A stretch of DNA of 64,000 bases from Streptomyces sp. Ru73 (GCF_002920575.1 NZ_PQSQ01000005.1:1-64000); one strand, 5' to 3'. Counted from the stretch's first letter, positions 51,526-60,540 are shown. Translations and numbers: made by a program. The notes: a model not told the origin generated them from the sequence alone.

Positions 51526-52509
51526 ATGTCGCAGCATGCCGCAGCCGGCATCACCCATCGGTCGGTCCCCTCGCCCGCAGGCCGGATCCACCTCGTGGAG
51601 CAGGGGAGCGGGCCGCTGGTGCTGCTCGTACACGGCTTTCCGGAAAGCTGGTACTCCTGGCGTGCGCAGCTGCCGGTGCTCGCGGCGGCGGGATACCGCG
51701 CGGTCGCCATCGACGTACGCGGTTACGGACGCTCCTCCAAGCCGGCCGTGACGGACGCGTACCGGATGCTCGACCTGGTCGAGGACAACGTCGCGGTGGT
51801 GCGCGCCCTCGGCGAGGAGTCGGCCGTGATCGTCGGCCACGACTGGGGCGCCACCATCGCCGCGAACTCGGCCCTGCTGCGGCCGGAGGTCTTCCGCGCG
51901 GTGGGCCTGCTGAGCGTTCCGTACGCCCCGCGCGGCGGCCCCCGGCCCAGTGACATCTTCACGCAGATGGGCGGGGACGAGGAGTTCTATGTCTCGTACT
52001 TCCAGGAGCCGGGCCGCGCCGAGGCCGAGATCGAACCCGATGTACGCGGCTGGCTCGCGGGCTTCTATGCGGCGTTCTCCGCCGACACCATGCCCGGACC
52101 CGGCGCCCCCGACCCCCACTTCGCCAGCAAGGGAGGGACGCTGCGCGAGCGATTCCCGGCCGGCCGGCTGCCCGAGTGGCTGGGCGAGCGGGACCTCGAC
52201 TTCTACGCGGGGGAGTTCGAGCGCACCGGCATGACCTACGCACTCAACCGCTACCGGAACATGGACCGGGACTGGGAGGACCTGGCCGCGTTCGACGGCA
52301 CGCCCATCACCCAGCCGTCGCTCTTCATCGGCGGCAACCGGGACGCGTCCACGACATGGCTGGCCGACGCGATCGAGGCGTACCCGGTCACGCTGCCGGG
52401 CCTGGTCTCCTCCCACCTCCTCGACGGCTGCGGCCACTGGATCCAGCAGGAACGCCCCGCCGAAGTCAACCGCATCCTGACGGGCTGGCTCGCCGAGCTG
52501 CCCGCCTGA
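51526..52509 (+). CDS. Epoxide-hydrolase-type alpha/beta hydrolase
   Basis: This is a 327-residue protein. The oxyanion motif HGFPESWYSW, nucleophile Asp106 in VIVGHDWGAT, and catalytic His in DGCGHWIQQE are present. The Asp nucleophile and HGxP oxyanion motif are specific to epoxide hydrolases (and haloalkane dehalogenases); the latter is less likely because the second Trp/Asn pair is absent. It probably opens epoxides to diols in detoxification or secondary metabolism. The start is ATG 51526 with GGAGGAGACGC upstream. Confidence 0.9.
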   Translation: MSQHAAAGITHRSVPSPAGRIHLVEQGSGPLVLLVHGFPESWYSWRAQLPVLAAAGYRAVAIDVRGYGRSSKPAVTDAYRMLDLVEDNVAVVRALGEESAVIVGHDWGATIAANSALLRPEVFRAVGLLSVPYAPRGGPRPSDIFTQMGGDEEFYVSYFQEPGRAEAEIEPDVRGWLAGFYAAFSADTMPGPGAPDPHFASKGGTLRERFPAGRLPEWLGERDLDFYAGEFERTGMTYALNRYRNMDRDWEDLAAFDGTPITQPSLFIGGNRDASTTWLADAIEAYPVTLPGLVSSHLLDGCGHWIQQERPAEVNRILTGWLAELPA

Positions 52510-52626
52510 TCCACGAAGGGACGAAGGCAGAGGCGCCGCCGCAGTGGGACGTGCTGGCGTGCTGGCCCTGGAACGCGTCGTGGTGTTGCGCGAGGCGAGC
52601 TACTCGGTGGCGAGCCCGCCCGTCCC

Positions 52627-54153
52627 CTACTGGCGGTGCGTTGCCGCTTCCGGGTCCGGGCCCGTGCCCGTGCCGGGGGCCGGCGAGGCCGGGTCGGTTG
52701 CCCCGCCCGTCACCGAGTCCGTCGCGCTGTCCGTCACCGAGTCCGACGCCCCGTCCGTGGCCCTGCCCGCCACGTCGTCCAGGCCGCGGCCCGTCGTGCG
52801 CGGGCCGAGGAGGCTGACGTCCAGGACGATGGCGGCCATGGCGCAGCCGATGACCAGGAAGACCCCGTTGGCTCCGCTGCTGTCGAGCAGCGGCAGCAGG
52901 ACGTACGGCATGGCGGCGGTCGCCAGCCGGCTGAGCGAGTAGCCCGTGCCGGCACCGCGGGCGCGCAGGGTCGTCGGGTACAGCTCGCCCGAGTAGACGT
53001 GGAAGGCGTTGGAGAACAGGTTGCTGGCGATGGTGTAACAGGTACCGAAGACGATGATGAGCGCGGGCTCGTCGCAGTAGCCGAAGGCGAGGCCGCACGC
53101 GAGCATGATCAGTGCCGAGGCGCTGATGAGGGTCTTGCGTTCCATGCGCTCGATCACGAAGACCGAGCAGAGCGACCCGAGCGGATAGCCGAGGAAGGTC
53201 AGCGCGCTGAACGCCAGGCTGTGCACGATGTCGTAGCCCTTGCTGGCGAGGACCAGCGGCGCCAGCGTGCCGAAGCCGTAGTAGCCGAACACCTGGAGCA
53301 CCTGGAAGACCCACAGCATGACGGTCCGCTTGCGCCAGGGCGCCGCGAACAGCTCGCGCATGGGAGCGGGCTTCACCGGCGCGGTCGTCGGCGCGGTCGC
53401 CGGGGCGGCCGGGGGGTGCTGCACCGGCTGCTTCTCCGTCTCTGCCGCCACCGGCTCCGGCCTCTGCCCCGCCGAGGCCGCGAACCAGTCGACCACCGCG
53501 GCGGCCTCGTCGTGCCGGCCCACCGCCGCCAGCCATCGCGGCGACTCCGGCAGCCCGCGGCGCAGCAGCCAGCACACGGCCGCGCCCAGGCCGCCGATCA
53601 GGAACATCCAGCGCCAGCCCGCGAAGCCCAGCACGGTGTGCGGAACGAGCCCGAGGGCGAGGAAGCCGGCTCCGGGCACACCGCAGAAGCCGATGGTGTA
53701 CGCCCAGCCGATCAGCCGGCCGCGGCAGCGGGCGGGCAGCAGGTCGGAGAGGTACGCGTCGCACAGCGGCAGTTCGCCGCCGATGCCGACACCCGCGAGG
53801 AAGCGGCAGATGATCAGCATGTCCACGTTGACGCTGAACGCGGCGAGGACGGAGAACGCGGAGTAGATGCCGAGCGTGAGGTAGAACGCGCGGCGGCGGC
53901 CGAGCCGGTCGGCCACCCGCGTCATCAGTATCGCGCCGAGGAAAGCGCCGACGAACGCGGACGCGAGGATCGGCTTGAGCTGCCCCTCGGTGACGTGGAA
54001 ATCCTCGGTGAGCGCCGTACTGAGCGTACCGGCGAGGAACACCTCGTACAGGTCGAAGAAGATGCCGACGCCGACAACGACCACGGCCATCCAGTGGCGC
54101 CGAGTGAGGGGCAGTCGGTCGAGCCGTTCTGCGATGGTCGGTGCGGGGTGCAT
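52627..54153 (-). CDS. MFS transporter (SP/NiaP-like)
   Basis: This is a 508-residue transporter. The loop motif RVADRLGRRRAF, GVGIGGELPL and PESPRWL are typical of the sugar-porter/NiaP branch. The C-terminal tail is a Ser/Thr/Asp-rich disordered array (DSVTDSATDSVTGGATD). GVGIFFDLYEVFLAG in helix 1 fits organic-acid or vitamin transporters. The start is ATG 54153 after CGGAGGGCCC. It is isolated; the nearest same-strand gene is another MFS 270 nt upstream. Confidence 0.9.
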   Translation of the reverse strand: MHPAPTIAERLDRLPLTRRHWMAVVVVGVGIFFDLYEVFLAGTLSTALTEDFHVTEGQLKPILASAFVGAFLGAILMTRVADRLGRRRAFYLTLGIYSAFSVLAAFSVNVDMLIICRFLAGVGIGGELPLCDAYLSDLLPARCRGRLIGWAYTIGFCGVPGAGFLALGLVPHTVLGFAGWRWMFLIGGLGAAVCWLLRRGLPESPRWLAAVGRHDEAAAVVDWFAASAGQRPEPVAAETEKQPVQHPPAAPATAPTTAPVKPAPMRELFAAPWRKRTVMLWVFQVLQVFGYYGFGTLAPLVLASKGYDIVHSLAFSALTFLGYPLGSLCSVFVIERMERKTLISASALIMLACGLAFGYCDEPALIIVFGTCYTIASNLFSNAFHVYSGELYPTTLRARGAGTGYSLSRLATAAMPYVLLPLLDSSGANGVFLVIGCAMAAIVLDVSLLGPRTTGRGLDDVAGRATDGASDSVTDSATDSVTGGATDPASPAPGTGTGPDPEAATHRQ

Positions 54154-54423
54154 GGGCCCTCCGGGAACGTGACTGCGCAACGAAGCGGTGCCGCGCAGGA
54201 GAGGGTGTTCCGTGGCGCCACGGCCGAGACGCACCAGGTGAGCGGGATGTTGGCCCACGCACCATGCGCCGAGGGAACGCATGTAGATGGCATGCATCCC
54301 CCGGATCACCGGGACGATACACCGTGCGGGCCGTGAGGGGAGCAGTCACGGCGGAGACCGGTGAGGTTCCGGGGGAGTGCCCGCGTCAGCCCTTCAGTCT
54401 CTCAGCCCCTCAGCCGCGCAGCC

Positions 54424-55794
54424 TCAGCCGCGCGAAGCCTCGGCGGGCGCGGGCCCGTCGGCCGTCCGCCCGTCCGACGCCCGCTCATCCGACGCCCGCT
54501 CCTCCGACGGCCGTTCGTCCGCCGTCGGCACCGCAGGTGTCGTCGTCCGCGCGCCCCGCAGGACGAGCGTCAGGCAGGCCAGCGCCACCACGGCCACGCC
54601 ACCGAGCATGACCGGGTACGAGAGCCAGTCCGACAGCGTGGCCAGCAGGGCCGGGAGGAGGAAACCCGAGTAGGCCAGCGCGTAGTAAACGCCCGTCAGA
54701 CCGGCCAGGTCCGCTTCGCCCGCCATCCGCTGGATCTCCAGCAGCCCGGAGACCACTGCGATGCCATAGGCCGCGCCCAGGACGATCGCGGCCACTGCGG
54801 CCAGCCACGGCGAACCCAGTGCGGCGTTCAGCGCGCACAGCACCGCACCGACCAGCATCACGGTCATCGCGACCACGGAGGCACGCGCGTTTCCGCGGCC
54901 GTTCGACCGCCCGGCCGCCTGGTGCAGCCGCTTGGCCACCGGCTGTACGGCCGCGCCGGTGCCCAGGGTCAGCACCGTCAGCGCGGTCGCGAACGCCAGC
55001 TCCCAGTGACCCACGTGCGAGGCGACCAGCTGGGGCATCACCGCGTACGCCAGGCCCGCAGCGCCGAAGACCCACGGCGCGAGGGGAACCACCACGAGCC
55101 GGAAGCGCCGCCGTGCCGCCTGAGGGACGCGCAGGTCGTCGGCCAGGCTGCGGAGCAGTCCGCGATCCGAGCCCGCCGCCGCCGAGGAAGCGGGCGTGCG
55201 CGTCTCCGGCACCCGCAGCAGCAGCGCGGGGACGGCGGCGGTGATGAGGATGTGCACGACGTACGGGGTCACCATCGGCCACGGCCCCCACTGGGCCAGC
55301 GCGCCCGCGACGCCGGCGCCCAGCGCGAAGCCCGCCGTCTGGCAGAGCGCGGCACGCCGCGCGGCGAGCCCGGTGTCCGCTCCGGTGGAGAGTTCCTTGA
55401 CCCAGCTGCTGCCCACCGACATGGCGATGCCGACCGCGACGCCCGTGAGCAGCCGGCCGGCGTAGATCGCCCACGCGCCGTCGGCGCCGAAGCTCAGCAC
55501 GAGGCTGGCGAGCGCGGACGCCACGGTGCCGAACACCAGGACCGGCCGGCGCCCGCGCCGGTCGGACACCGGCCCGGCGAGCAGCAGCCCGGGTATGAGG
55601 CCGATGACGTAGGCGCCGAGGAAGGCGTCGACGCTGATCGCCGAGTAGCCGCCGAGCCGGCGGTACATCAGCAGCAGGGGAGTGAACTGGTTGCCGCCCC
55701 AGCCGCAGACGAACATCGCTGCGGCGACCGGACGCCACGAGCCCGAACGGGGCTCGACGGCCGGCGACTCGGCGACCCGTTGGGTTTTGAGCAT
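54424..55794 (-). CDS. MFS exporter
   Basis: This is a 456-residue 12-helix protein. The loop motif AGPVSDRRGRRPVLVFG is a good match to the family. The C-terminus is a Glu/Ala/Ser/Arg-rich array (DERPSEERASDERASDG). It lies in the same direction downstream of a GntR-family repressor, which is probably its regulator, with a repeat array between. Substrate unknown; drug-efflux type is possible. Confidence 0.9.
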   Translation of the reverse strand: MLKTQRVAESPAVEPRSGSWRPVAAAMFVCGWGGNQFTPLLLMYRRLGGYSAISVDAFLGAYVIGLIPGLLLAGPVSDRRGRRPVLVFGTVASALASLVLSFGADGAWAIYAGRLLTGVAVGIAMSVGSSWVKELSTGADTGLAARRAALCQTAGFALGAGVAGALAQWGPWPMVTPYVVHILITAAVPALLLRVPETRTPASSAAAGSDRGLLRSLADDLRVPQAARRRFRLVVVPLAPWVFGAAGLAYAVMPQLVASHVGHWELAFATALTVLTLGTGAAVQPVAKRLHQAAGRSNGRGNARASVVAMTVMLVGAVLCALNAALGSPWLAAVAAIVLGAAYGIAVVSGLLEIQRMAGEADLAGLTGVYYALAYSGFLLPALLATLSDWLSYPVMLGGVAVVALACLTLVLRGARTTTPAVPTADERPSEERASDERASDGRTADGPAPAEASRG

Positions 55795-55846
55795 GGTGAT
55801 GACAGGTTCCTTGTGCGTCGTACGTGAGCGGCGGCTCGGCGCGGCC

Positions 55847-55910
55847 GCCGGTGTTCAGTGCTTTCCGCCGGTGAGTTCAGTGCTCGCCGCCGGTGGGTTC
55901 AGCGCTTGTC
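55847..55910 (-). repeat. Three imperfect tandem repeats between GntR and MFS genes
   Basis: Three units of about 20-22 bp share GCCGGTG and TTCAGTGCT (55847-55866, 55867-55888, 55889-55910). The third overlaps the GntR gene end. It may carry stop-proximal or regulatory function. Confidence 0.8.
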
Positions 55911-56561
55911 GGCGGGCCGTTCCGGCGAGCCGTGGGTCGCGGCGAGGTGTGCGCGCAGGGCGTGCCCGAAGGCGGCGGCTTCCCCGGCGGTGAGGTGGGT
56001 GAGCAGCGTCTCGTGCTCATCGGCGAGTACGTGCAGCCGCTGCGGCCGGGGTCGCAGCGCCGACATGCTCATCCGCCGCTGCCGGTCGCCGAGGGTGGCG
56101 TAGAAGCGGCTGGCGAGGCGGTTCCCGGACACCTCGACGATGCCCCGGTGGAACGCCTCGTCGGCCGCGGCGAACCCATTGAGGTCCCCGGCCTCCGCGA
56201 GTTCCCGCTGCCGGGCGACCAGCTCGCGCAGCCGCGCCTCGTCGTCGGCCGCCAGGCCGTCCTGGGCGATCCGCTCCGCTGCGGACTGCTCCAGTGCCTG
56301 CCGCAGCTCCAGCACGTCCGCGGCCTCGCCCGCGGGCACGGGCACGACGACGGCGCCGCGCTTGGGATGCAGGGCCAGCAGCTCCTCGGCCTCGAGCCGG
56401 AGGAACGCCTCGCGTACCGGCGTACGGCTGACCTGCACACGCTGGGCGATCTCGCCCTCGCTGATCAGCGTCCCGGCGGACAGCTCACCGCTGAGGATCA
56501 GCTCCTTGGTCATGTCGTACACCGTCTGCGCGGCTGAGGCGCGCCCTGCTTTCTTGGTCAC
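55899..56561 (-). CDS. GntR-family repressor (FadR/FCD type)
   Basis: This is a 220-residue regulator. The winged helix is TVYDMTKELILSGELSAGTLISEGEIAQRVQVSRTPVREAFLRLEAEELL in outline. The FCD effector domain follows (VLELRQALEQSAAERI, ADEAFHRGIVEVSGNRL, LHVLADEHETLLTHL). GTG 56561 is chosen because a near-perfect 26-bp palindrome occupies the next 40 nt upstream; ATG 56597 would start inside that palindrome. It probably represses itself and the MFS gene downstream. Confidence 0.9.
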   Translation of the reverse strand: MTKKAGRASAAQTVYDMTKELILSGELSAGTLISEGEIAQRVQVSRTPVREAFLRLEAEELLALHPKRGAVVVPVPAGEAADVLELRQALEQSAAERIAQDGLAADDEARLRELVARQRELAEAGDLNGFAAADEAFHRGIVEVSGNRLASRFYATLGDRQRRMSMSALRPRPQRLHVLADEHETLLTHLTAGEAAAFGHALRAHLAATHGSPERPADKR

Positions 56562-56577
56562 CGTTCGACGGTAACAC

Positions 56578-56603
56578 TCATAGATACAAGCTTGCATCTA
56601 TGA
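56578..56603. promoter_or_regulatory. Operator-like palindrome upstream of the GntR gene
   Basis: A 26-bp palindrome with 12 of 13 pairs: arms TCATAGAT and ATCTATGA enclose ACAAGCTTGC, with one mismatched pair. The inner ACAAGCTTG core resembles FadR-type GntR sites. Confidence 0.75.
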
Positions 56604-56930
56604 GGCGGGCGATGCGGACGGCGCTGTTCGGTGCTGGTCAGCCGCATGCCGCGGGGTCGTTTGAGACCGACTCCCACCTGGCGGCGCGCCTGGCCCCGAT
56701 CCCGGCCCGTTCGGGCCGCGCGGCGCAGTAGCTTCGCCTGCGAAAGCCCGCGGGTGTGCGAGACGGGCCTACGAGATCACCAGTCCGAAAAGCGCCCTTT
56801 GGTGGGAATGACGCAATTCCGACTGACGCAACGCCCGGTCGGCAGGAAGGATCAAGCTCGGCCAGGGGCCGAGCCCCCGTGCTTCGGCCCCCACCCCGTG
56901 TCCTGTGTCTACTGACCGAGGGAGCATTTG
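56604..56930 (+). promoter_or_regulatory. Long leader region of the NlpC-like gene, with a hairpin
   Basis: This 327-nt gap has no gene. A perfect 8-bp hairpin, GCTCGGCC-AGG-GGCCGAGC, lies at 56856-56874. The ribosome site GAGGGAGCATT is at its end. In Streptomyces such leaders of NlpC/P60 genes often hold a cyclic-di-AMP riboswitch, but I do not see its consensus here. Confidence 0.35.
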
Positions 56931-57455
56931 TTGATCACGCGCCGTTCGGCCGCGCTCGCCGCGCTGGCCGTTGCTGCCGCCACGCTCACAGCGCCCAGCG
57001 CGCACGCTGCCGACGCCTCCGGCACGTCCGAGCCCACCGCGGCAACCAGCATCACCCGGAACGAAGTGCTGGCCCGTACGAAGTTCTGGTTCGATCGCCA
57101 AGTGCCCTACAGCCAGGCCCGCACCTACCCCGACCCGCAGGGCAAGCGGTACCGCACCGACTCCAGCGGCTATGTCTCCATGGCCCTGAACCTGCCCGCG
57201 CCCGGACGCAACACCCAGGGCCTGGCCGACCCCGCCATCACCAAGAAGATCACCAAGGCCGAGCTCCAGATCGGCGACCTGCTCCTCAACAGGAGCAAGC
57301 ACGTGGTCATCTTCGCCGGGTGGGCCAACGCGGCCAAGACCAGGTACTGGACGTACGAGCAGACCCCGCCGCGGGTCAAGAACCGCACCGTCCCCTACCC
57401 CTACTTCGCGGGCAACGGGAAGTTCGAGCCCTACCGCTACAGGTACATCAAGTAG
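56931..57455 (+). CDS. Secreted NlpC/P60-like protein with Cys-to-Ser substitution
   Basis: This is a 174-residue protein with a Sec signal (ITRRSAALAALAVAAATLTAPSAHA). The mature part (about 45-174) has a NlpC/P60-like order: FWFDRQVPYSQARTYPDPQG, then KRYRTDSSGYVSMALNL, where the usual catalytic Cys of D-C-S-G is Ser78, and the basic His123 in SKHVVIFAGW. The loss of Cys suggests no peptidoglycan hydrolysis by the usual mechanism. TTG 56931 is used, with GGGAG 6-7 nt upstream. Confidence 0.75.
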   Translation: MITRRSAALAALAVAAATLTAPSAHAADASGTSEPTAATSITRNEVLARTKFWFDRQVPYSQARTYPDPQGKRYRTDSSGYVSMALNLPAPGRNTQGLADPAITKKITKAELQIGDLLLNRSKHVVIFAGWANAAKTRYWTYEQTPPRVKNRTVPYPYFAGNGKFEPYRYRYIK

Positions 57456-57465
57456 TACCCGGGCA

Positions 57466-57518
57466 GCGGCTTCGGCTCGTACGGCCGGCCGGACAGGGTC
57501 AGTACGAGCCGAAGCCGC
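57466..57518. terminator. Bidirectional hairpin terminator
   Basis: GCGGCTTCGGCTCGTAC (57466-57482) and GTACGAGCCGAAGCCGC (57502-57518) form a perfect 17-bp stem with a 19-nt loop. It lies between the NlpC-like gene and the convergent minus-strand gene, and overlaps the last codons of the latter. Confidence 0.8.
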
Positions 57519-58410
57519 CCGGGCTGAAGTAGTTGCTGGACGGGCCGTAATGGCGCTGGGAGGAGCCGCGCTCCTCCGGGCGGGTGGGGTGCTCGTCGAC
57601 GAGGTGGCCGGTGATCTCCTGCCATGCCTCGGCGGTGCTGCCCCGCCACTCCTCCATGGCGCGCCCGGTGTCCAGGCCGAAGGTCAGCCAGAGGTACGGA
57701 TCGCGCTCGCGCTCCTCGACGAAGGCGGCGTGCACCTCGTGCGGGGTGAGGCCGCCGCGGAGCCCGCCGTCGGTGTCGCCGCGGCAGCCGCGGTCGGCGT
57801 CCAGTGTTTCCAGGGTGACCCGGAAGCGGCGGTACCTCAGGCCGTTGCCGGCCTCCTCGACGCGGTAGCCCCACCGGGGAACGTCCAGCGGACGGGCCAT
57901 GGCAGCGGCCCGCTTCCGCCGGGCCTGTTCCTCGTGCTGCCGCCGTTCGCGTGCGTACCGTTCGCGCTCGGCCTTGACGTGGGCGGTGAGGTCGGCGGCC
58001 TGGTCGCGGAAACGGCGGTAGGCGGCGAGCATCTCCGTCCGCAGGCGTTCCATCGTGGCGTCGTGGTCCCGGCGCAGCACATGGTTGCGGTGCGCGTGGC
58101 GGACGGACGACAGCACGCGGCGTGTCTTGCCCCAGGGACGGCGCAGGTGGCGGGTGGCGTCCCGTTCCTCGGCCCGGAGGCGCTCGGTGGTGCGGATCAT
58201 GGCATCCGTGGCGGCCCGCCAGCGGCCGGCGTCGGCGGGGTTGGCCAGTACCCAGTCGCCGCCCCACATGCGGGAAGCCTCCTCCTCGGAGACGGCGCAG
58301 TAGAGGTTGCGGATGTCCTCCACCTCGGGGCCGGTGACGTTGAGTTCGCAGACGCGTATCACGTCGCGCAGACGAACGAAGTGGACTGTGTCGATCCCGC
58401 CTTCGTACAT
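57499..58410 (-). CDS. Hypothetical coiled-coil protein
   Basis: This is a 303-residue cytoplasmic protein. Residues about 45-165 are Arg/Glu/Ala-rich helices (RTTERLRAEERDATRHLRRPW, RFRDQAADLTAHVKAERERYARERRQHEEQ in outline) forming a coiled coil. The N-terminal part (MYEGGIDTVHFVRLRDVIRVCEL) and C-terminal part (LRYRRFRVTLETLDADRG, RDPYLWLTFGLDTGRAMEEW) look folded. No family is recognised. The start is ATG 58410. It faces the RTX-like gene divergently across 260 bp. Confidence 0.65.
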   Translation of the reverse strand: MYEGGIDTVHFVRLRDVIRVCELNVTGPEVEDIRNLYCAVSEEEASRMWGGDWVLANPADAGRWRAATDAMIRTTERLRAEERDATRHLRRPWGKTRRVLSSVRHAHRNHVLRRDHDATMERLRTEMLAAYRRFRDQAADLTAHVKAERERYARERRQHEEQARRKRAAAMARPLDVPRWGYRVEEAGNGLRYRRFRVTLETLDADRGCRGDTDGGLRGGLTPHEVHAAFVEERERDPYLWLTFGLDTGRAMEEWRGSTAEAWQEITGHLVDEHPTRPEERGSSQRHYGPSSNYFSPGGFGSY

Positions 58411-58670
58411 GCGTCCTCACCGGCCCCCAGGTCAACTACGGCACATTGTCCACCAGTTGATACCCCTGTGCGAGCAACGTACCGCCGACAAGCGCCCCCC
58501 CTGCGGGACGCCCCGTCCACGTCGCGGCCATGGACCGGTCACGGCCCGGCCCGCCGTTGTTCATGATCCATGGCACAACTCCGGCATCAGGCCCTTCGTC
58601 CAACTCAGTGACCACATGCACCACTGCACACCGCACACCACACACTGAGACTCCGAAGGGCCACTCGCGT

Positions 58671-59516
58671 ATGCACGCCTACCGCACCCTCGCTGCCACC
58701 GCCACGCTCGCGCTCACCCTCGGCACAGCCGCCCTCGCGGCGCCGGCCGCCCAGGCGGCCTCGGCGGCCACGGCCACCGTTGTCCACGAGGACGGCGAGC
58801 TCTGGTACAAGGCCGCTCCCGGCCAGCAGAACCAGCTGACGGTCGACGAAGAGATCGAGCAGCGCGGCGAGTTCGAGTCGTACTACGTCCTTACCTTCCA
58901 CGACCGGTACGACATCGCCATCGACCCGGGCGCGGCGGAATGGGACGAGTGCGCGTACCCCGCCGAAGGCGACCGCACCGTCGTGCGCTGCGCGGTCGAG
59001 ATACCGGTGAACTCGGACGACTCCGACAGCTATGACATCGACCTCGGCGACCAGGACGACACCGCGACGCTCGAACCGGACAGCGACGCGTGGGCCGGGG
59101 TCCACGGGGGCCCGGGCAACGACGTACTCAAGGGCTCCGCTTCCGCCATGCTGTACGGCGACGACGGTGACGACCGGCTGGACGGTGGCGGTGGTCCGTT
59201 CGGCTTCGGCTCGTACGGCGGCCCGGGCAACGACGTCCTCACCCACTGCGGTCAGGACTGCTTCGGCGGAGCCGGGAACGACTCGCTGACCGGCACCGAT
59301 GAGGAGAACACCCTGCACGGCGACGACGGCAACGACGTCCTGCACGGCAGGGGCGGCGCCGACGTCCTCTACGGCGGCAAGGGCAACGACACGCTGTACG
59401 GGGAGGAGGGCAACGATACGCTGTGGGGCAACAGCGGTGACGACATCCTGTGGGGCGGCAACGGCACCGACACCCTCTCCGGCGGCCCCGGCCGCAACCA
59501 ACTGCACCAGGACTGA
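58671..59516 (+). CDS. Secreted RTX/haemolysin-repeat calcium-binding protein
   Basis: This is a 281-residue secreted protein. The Sec signal (MHAYRTLAATATLALTLGTAALAAPAAQA) is cut near residue 29. Residues about 35-140 form a beta-rich domain of unknown family with Asp/Glu-rich segments. Residues about 145-275 are RTX nonapeptide-like repeats (GGPGNDVL, DGDDRLDG, GGAGNDSL, GDDGNDVL, GGKGNDTL and others, about ten). These form calcium-binding parallel beta-rolls. The C-terminal RTX type-I secretion signal is absent, so Sec export is likely. Two Cys in HCGQDCFG interrupt the roll. Confidence 0.85.
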   Translation: MHAYRTLAATATLALTLGTAALAAPAAQAASAATATVVHEDGELWYKAAPGQQNQLTVDEEIEQRGEFESYYVLTFHDRYDIAIDPGAAEWDECAYPAEGDRTVVRCAVEIPVNSDDSDSYDIDLGDQDDTATLEPDSDAWAGVHGGPGNDVLKGSASAMLYGDDGDDRLDGGGGPFGFGSYGGPGNDVLTHCGQDCFGGAGNDSLTGTDEENTLHGDDGNDVLHGRGGADVLYGGKGNDTLYGEEGNDTLWGNSGDDILWGGNGTDTLSGGPGRNQLHQD

Positions 59517-59562
59517 AACCCTTCGCTCCCCGCCGGGTCCCACTCAACTCCCCGCATCGCAC

Positions 59563-59600
59563 TGCCCCCGCGTCGGCGTGCTGCCGCCGACGCGGGGGCA
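59563..59600. terminator. Bidirectional hairpin terminator
   Basis: A perfect 16-bp stem (TGCCCCCGCGTCGGCG with CGCCGACGCGGGGGCA) closes a TGCTGC loop. It lies between the convergent RTX-like and YaaH-type genes. Confidence 0.92.
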
Positions 59601-59639
59601 TGGCACAGGCCGAGTACGCAGGGCCCCACCCTGCCCGGC

Positions 59640-60359
59640 TCACAGTTGGCGGCGGACGCCTGCCTCGTGCTGCGCGTGGGTGAGTTGGGCGCGCAGGCCG
59701 CCTTCCAGGGAGACCCGGGCGTGGCTGCGCCGCCCGAGGGGGAGCACGGTGCGCTGGGCGGTGTCCTCCAGGAGGAGGGCCAGCCCGCCGTAGAGCGCGA
59801 AACCGCCGAGGACGACGCCCAGCCAGCCCGCGGCCGTCTCCACCGCTGTGTTGCCCGTCGCGTTGTAGGAGCCGACCAGCGCGAACCGGGAAGCACCGGC
59901 CAGCAGCAGCACCCCGAACAGCGGCTTCCCGCCGAACGCCGCCGCGCTGAGTACGAGCACGAAGGGCGACAGGGTCAGCAGGAACACGGCCAGCGCCGGA
60001 CTCGGCTGCCCCGGCTGCCCGGACGCCATGACCAGTGCCGTGCCGGCCCAGGCGAACCCCAGCGTCAGCAGCGCGGTCGCCGCACCGCCGTCCCGGGCCA
60101 GGAACGCCATGATCCCCGCGATCAGCATCAGCGGGACGACGAACAGCAGCATCAGGACGAAGACCGGCCGGCTCTGCGCCAACGGCACCCAGCCCAGCTC
60201 CACCGAGGTGAGCAGCACGCTGCCCAGGCCGAACGCGAAGAAGCCCAGCGGCAGGCTGCTGGCGATCGGCCGCAGCACGATCCGCGTGAGCGCTTCGGTG
60301 TCGGTACGCGGGGGGTCCGGGCGGTCCGGCCACCGCGACGGTTCCGGCTGATCAGTCAT
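59640..60359 (-). CDS. GPR1/FUN34/YaaH-family membrane protein
   Basis: This is a 239-residue six-helix membrane protein. RIVLRPIASSLPLGFFAFGLGSVLLTSVELGWVP is the family's first segment in outline. The last segment, DTAQRTVLPLGRRSHARVSLEGGLRAQL, is the actinomycete-type tail. Family members include acetate/succinate transporters (SatP/YaaH) and yeast Ady2. The canonical NPAPLGL motif is SSLPLGF here, so specificity may differ. The start is ATG 60359. Confidence 0.85.
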   Translation of the reverse strand: MTDQPEPSRWPDRPDPPRTDTEALTRIVLRPIASSLPLGFFAFGLGSVLLTSVELGWVPLAQSRPVFVLMLLFVVPLMLIAGIMAFLARDGGAATALLTLGFAWAGTALVMASGQPGQPSPALAVFLLTLSPFVLVLSAAAFGGKPLFGVLLLAGASRFALVGSYNATGNTAVETAAGWLGVVLGGFALYGGLALLLEDTAQRTVLPLGRRSHARVSLEGGLRAQLTHAQHEAGVRRQL

Positions 60360-60540
60360 GTCCGGGTGCCTGTCCGCGATGACGCCTTCACATGACAGGG
60401 GGACGCACTTTTCCGTCGAATGGATCAGGCACGTGGCCCAGTGCGTACGGAAACGCGGCGCAGTACGCACCGCCGGACGTGGCGCAGTACGTCCCCCCCC
60501 ACGTCGTCCCGCGCCGCGAGCCGTGGTCCACACTGGCGGC

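Noticed and set aside
56604-56930. Cyclic-di-AMP (ydaO-type) riboswitch upstream of the NlpC-like gene
   Set aside because: This is a common Streptomyces context, but I could not see the conserved riboswitch core. A covariance-model search would settle it.
57466-59220. Recurring sequence GGCTTCGGCTCGTACGG at about 57469 and 59203
   Set aside because: It codes for FGSYG in one place and belongs to a hairpin in the other. Biased codon use is enough to explain it.
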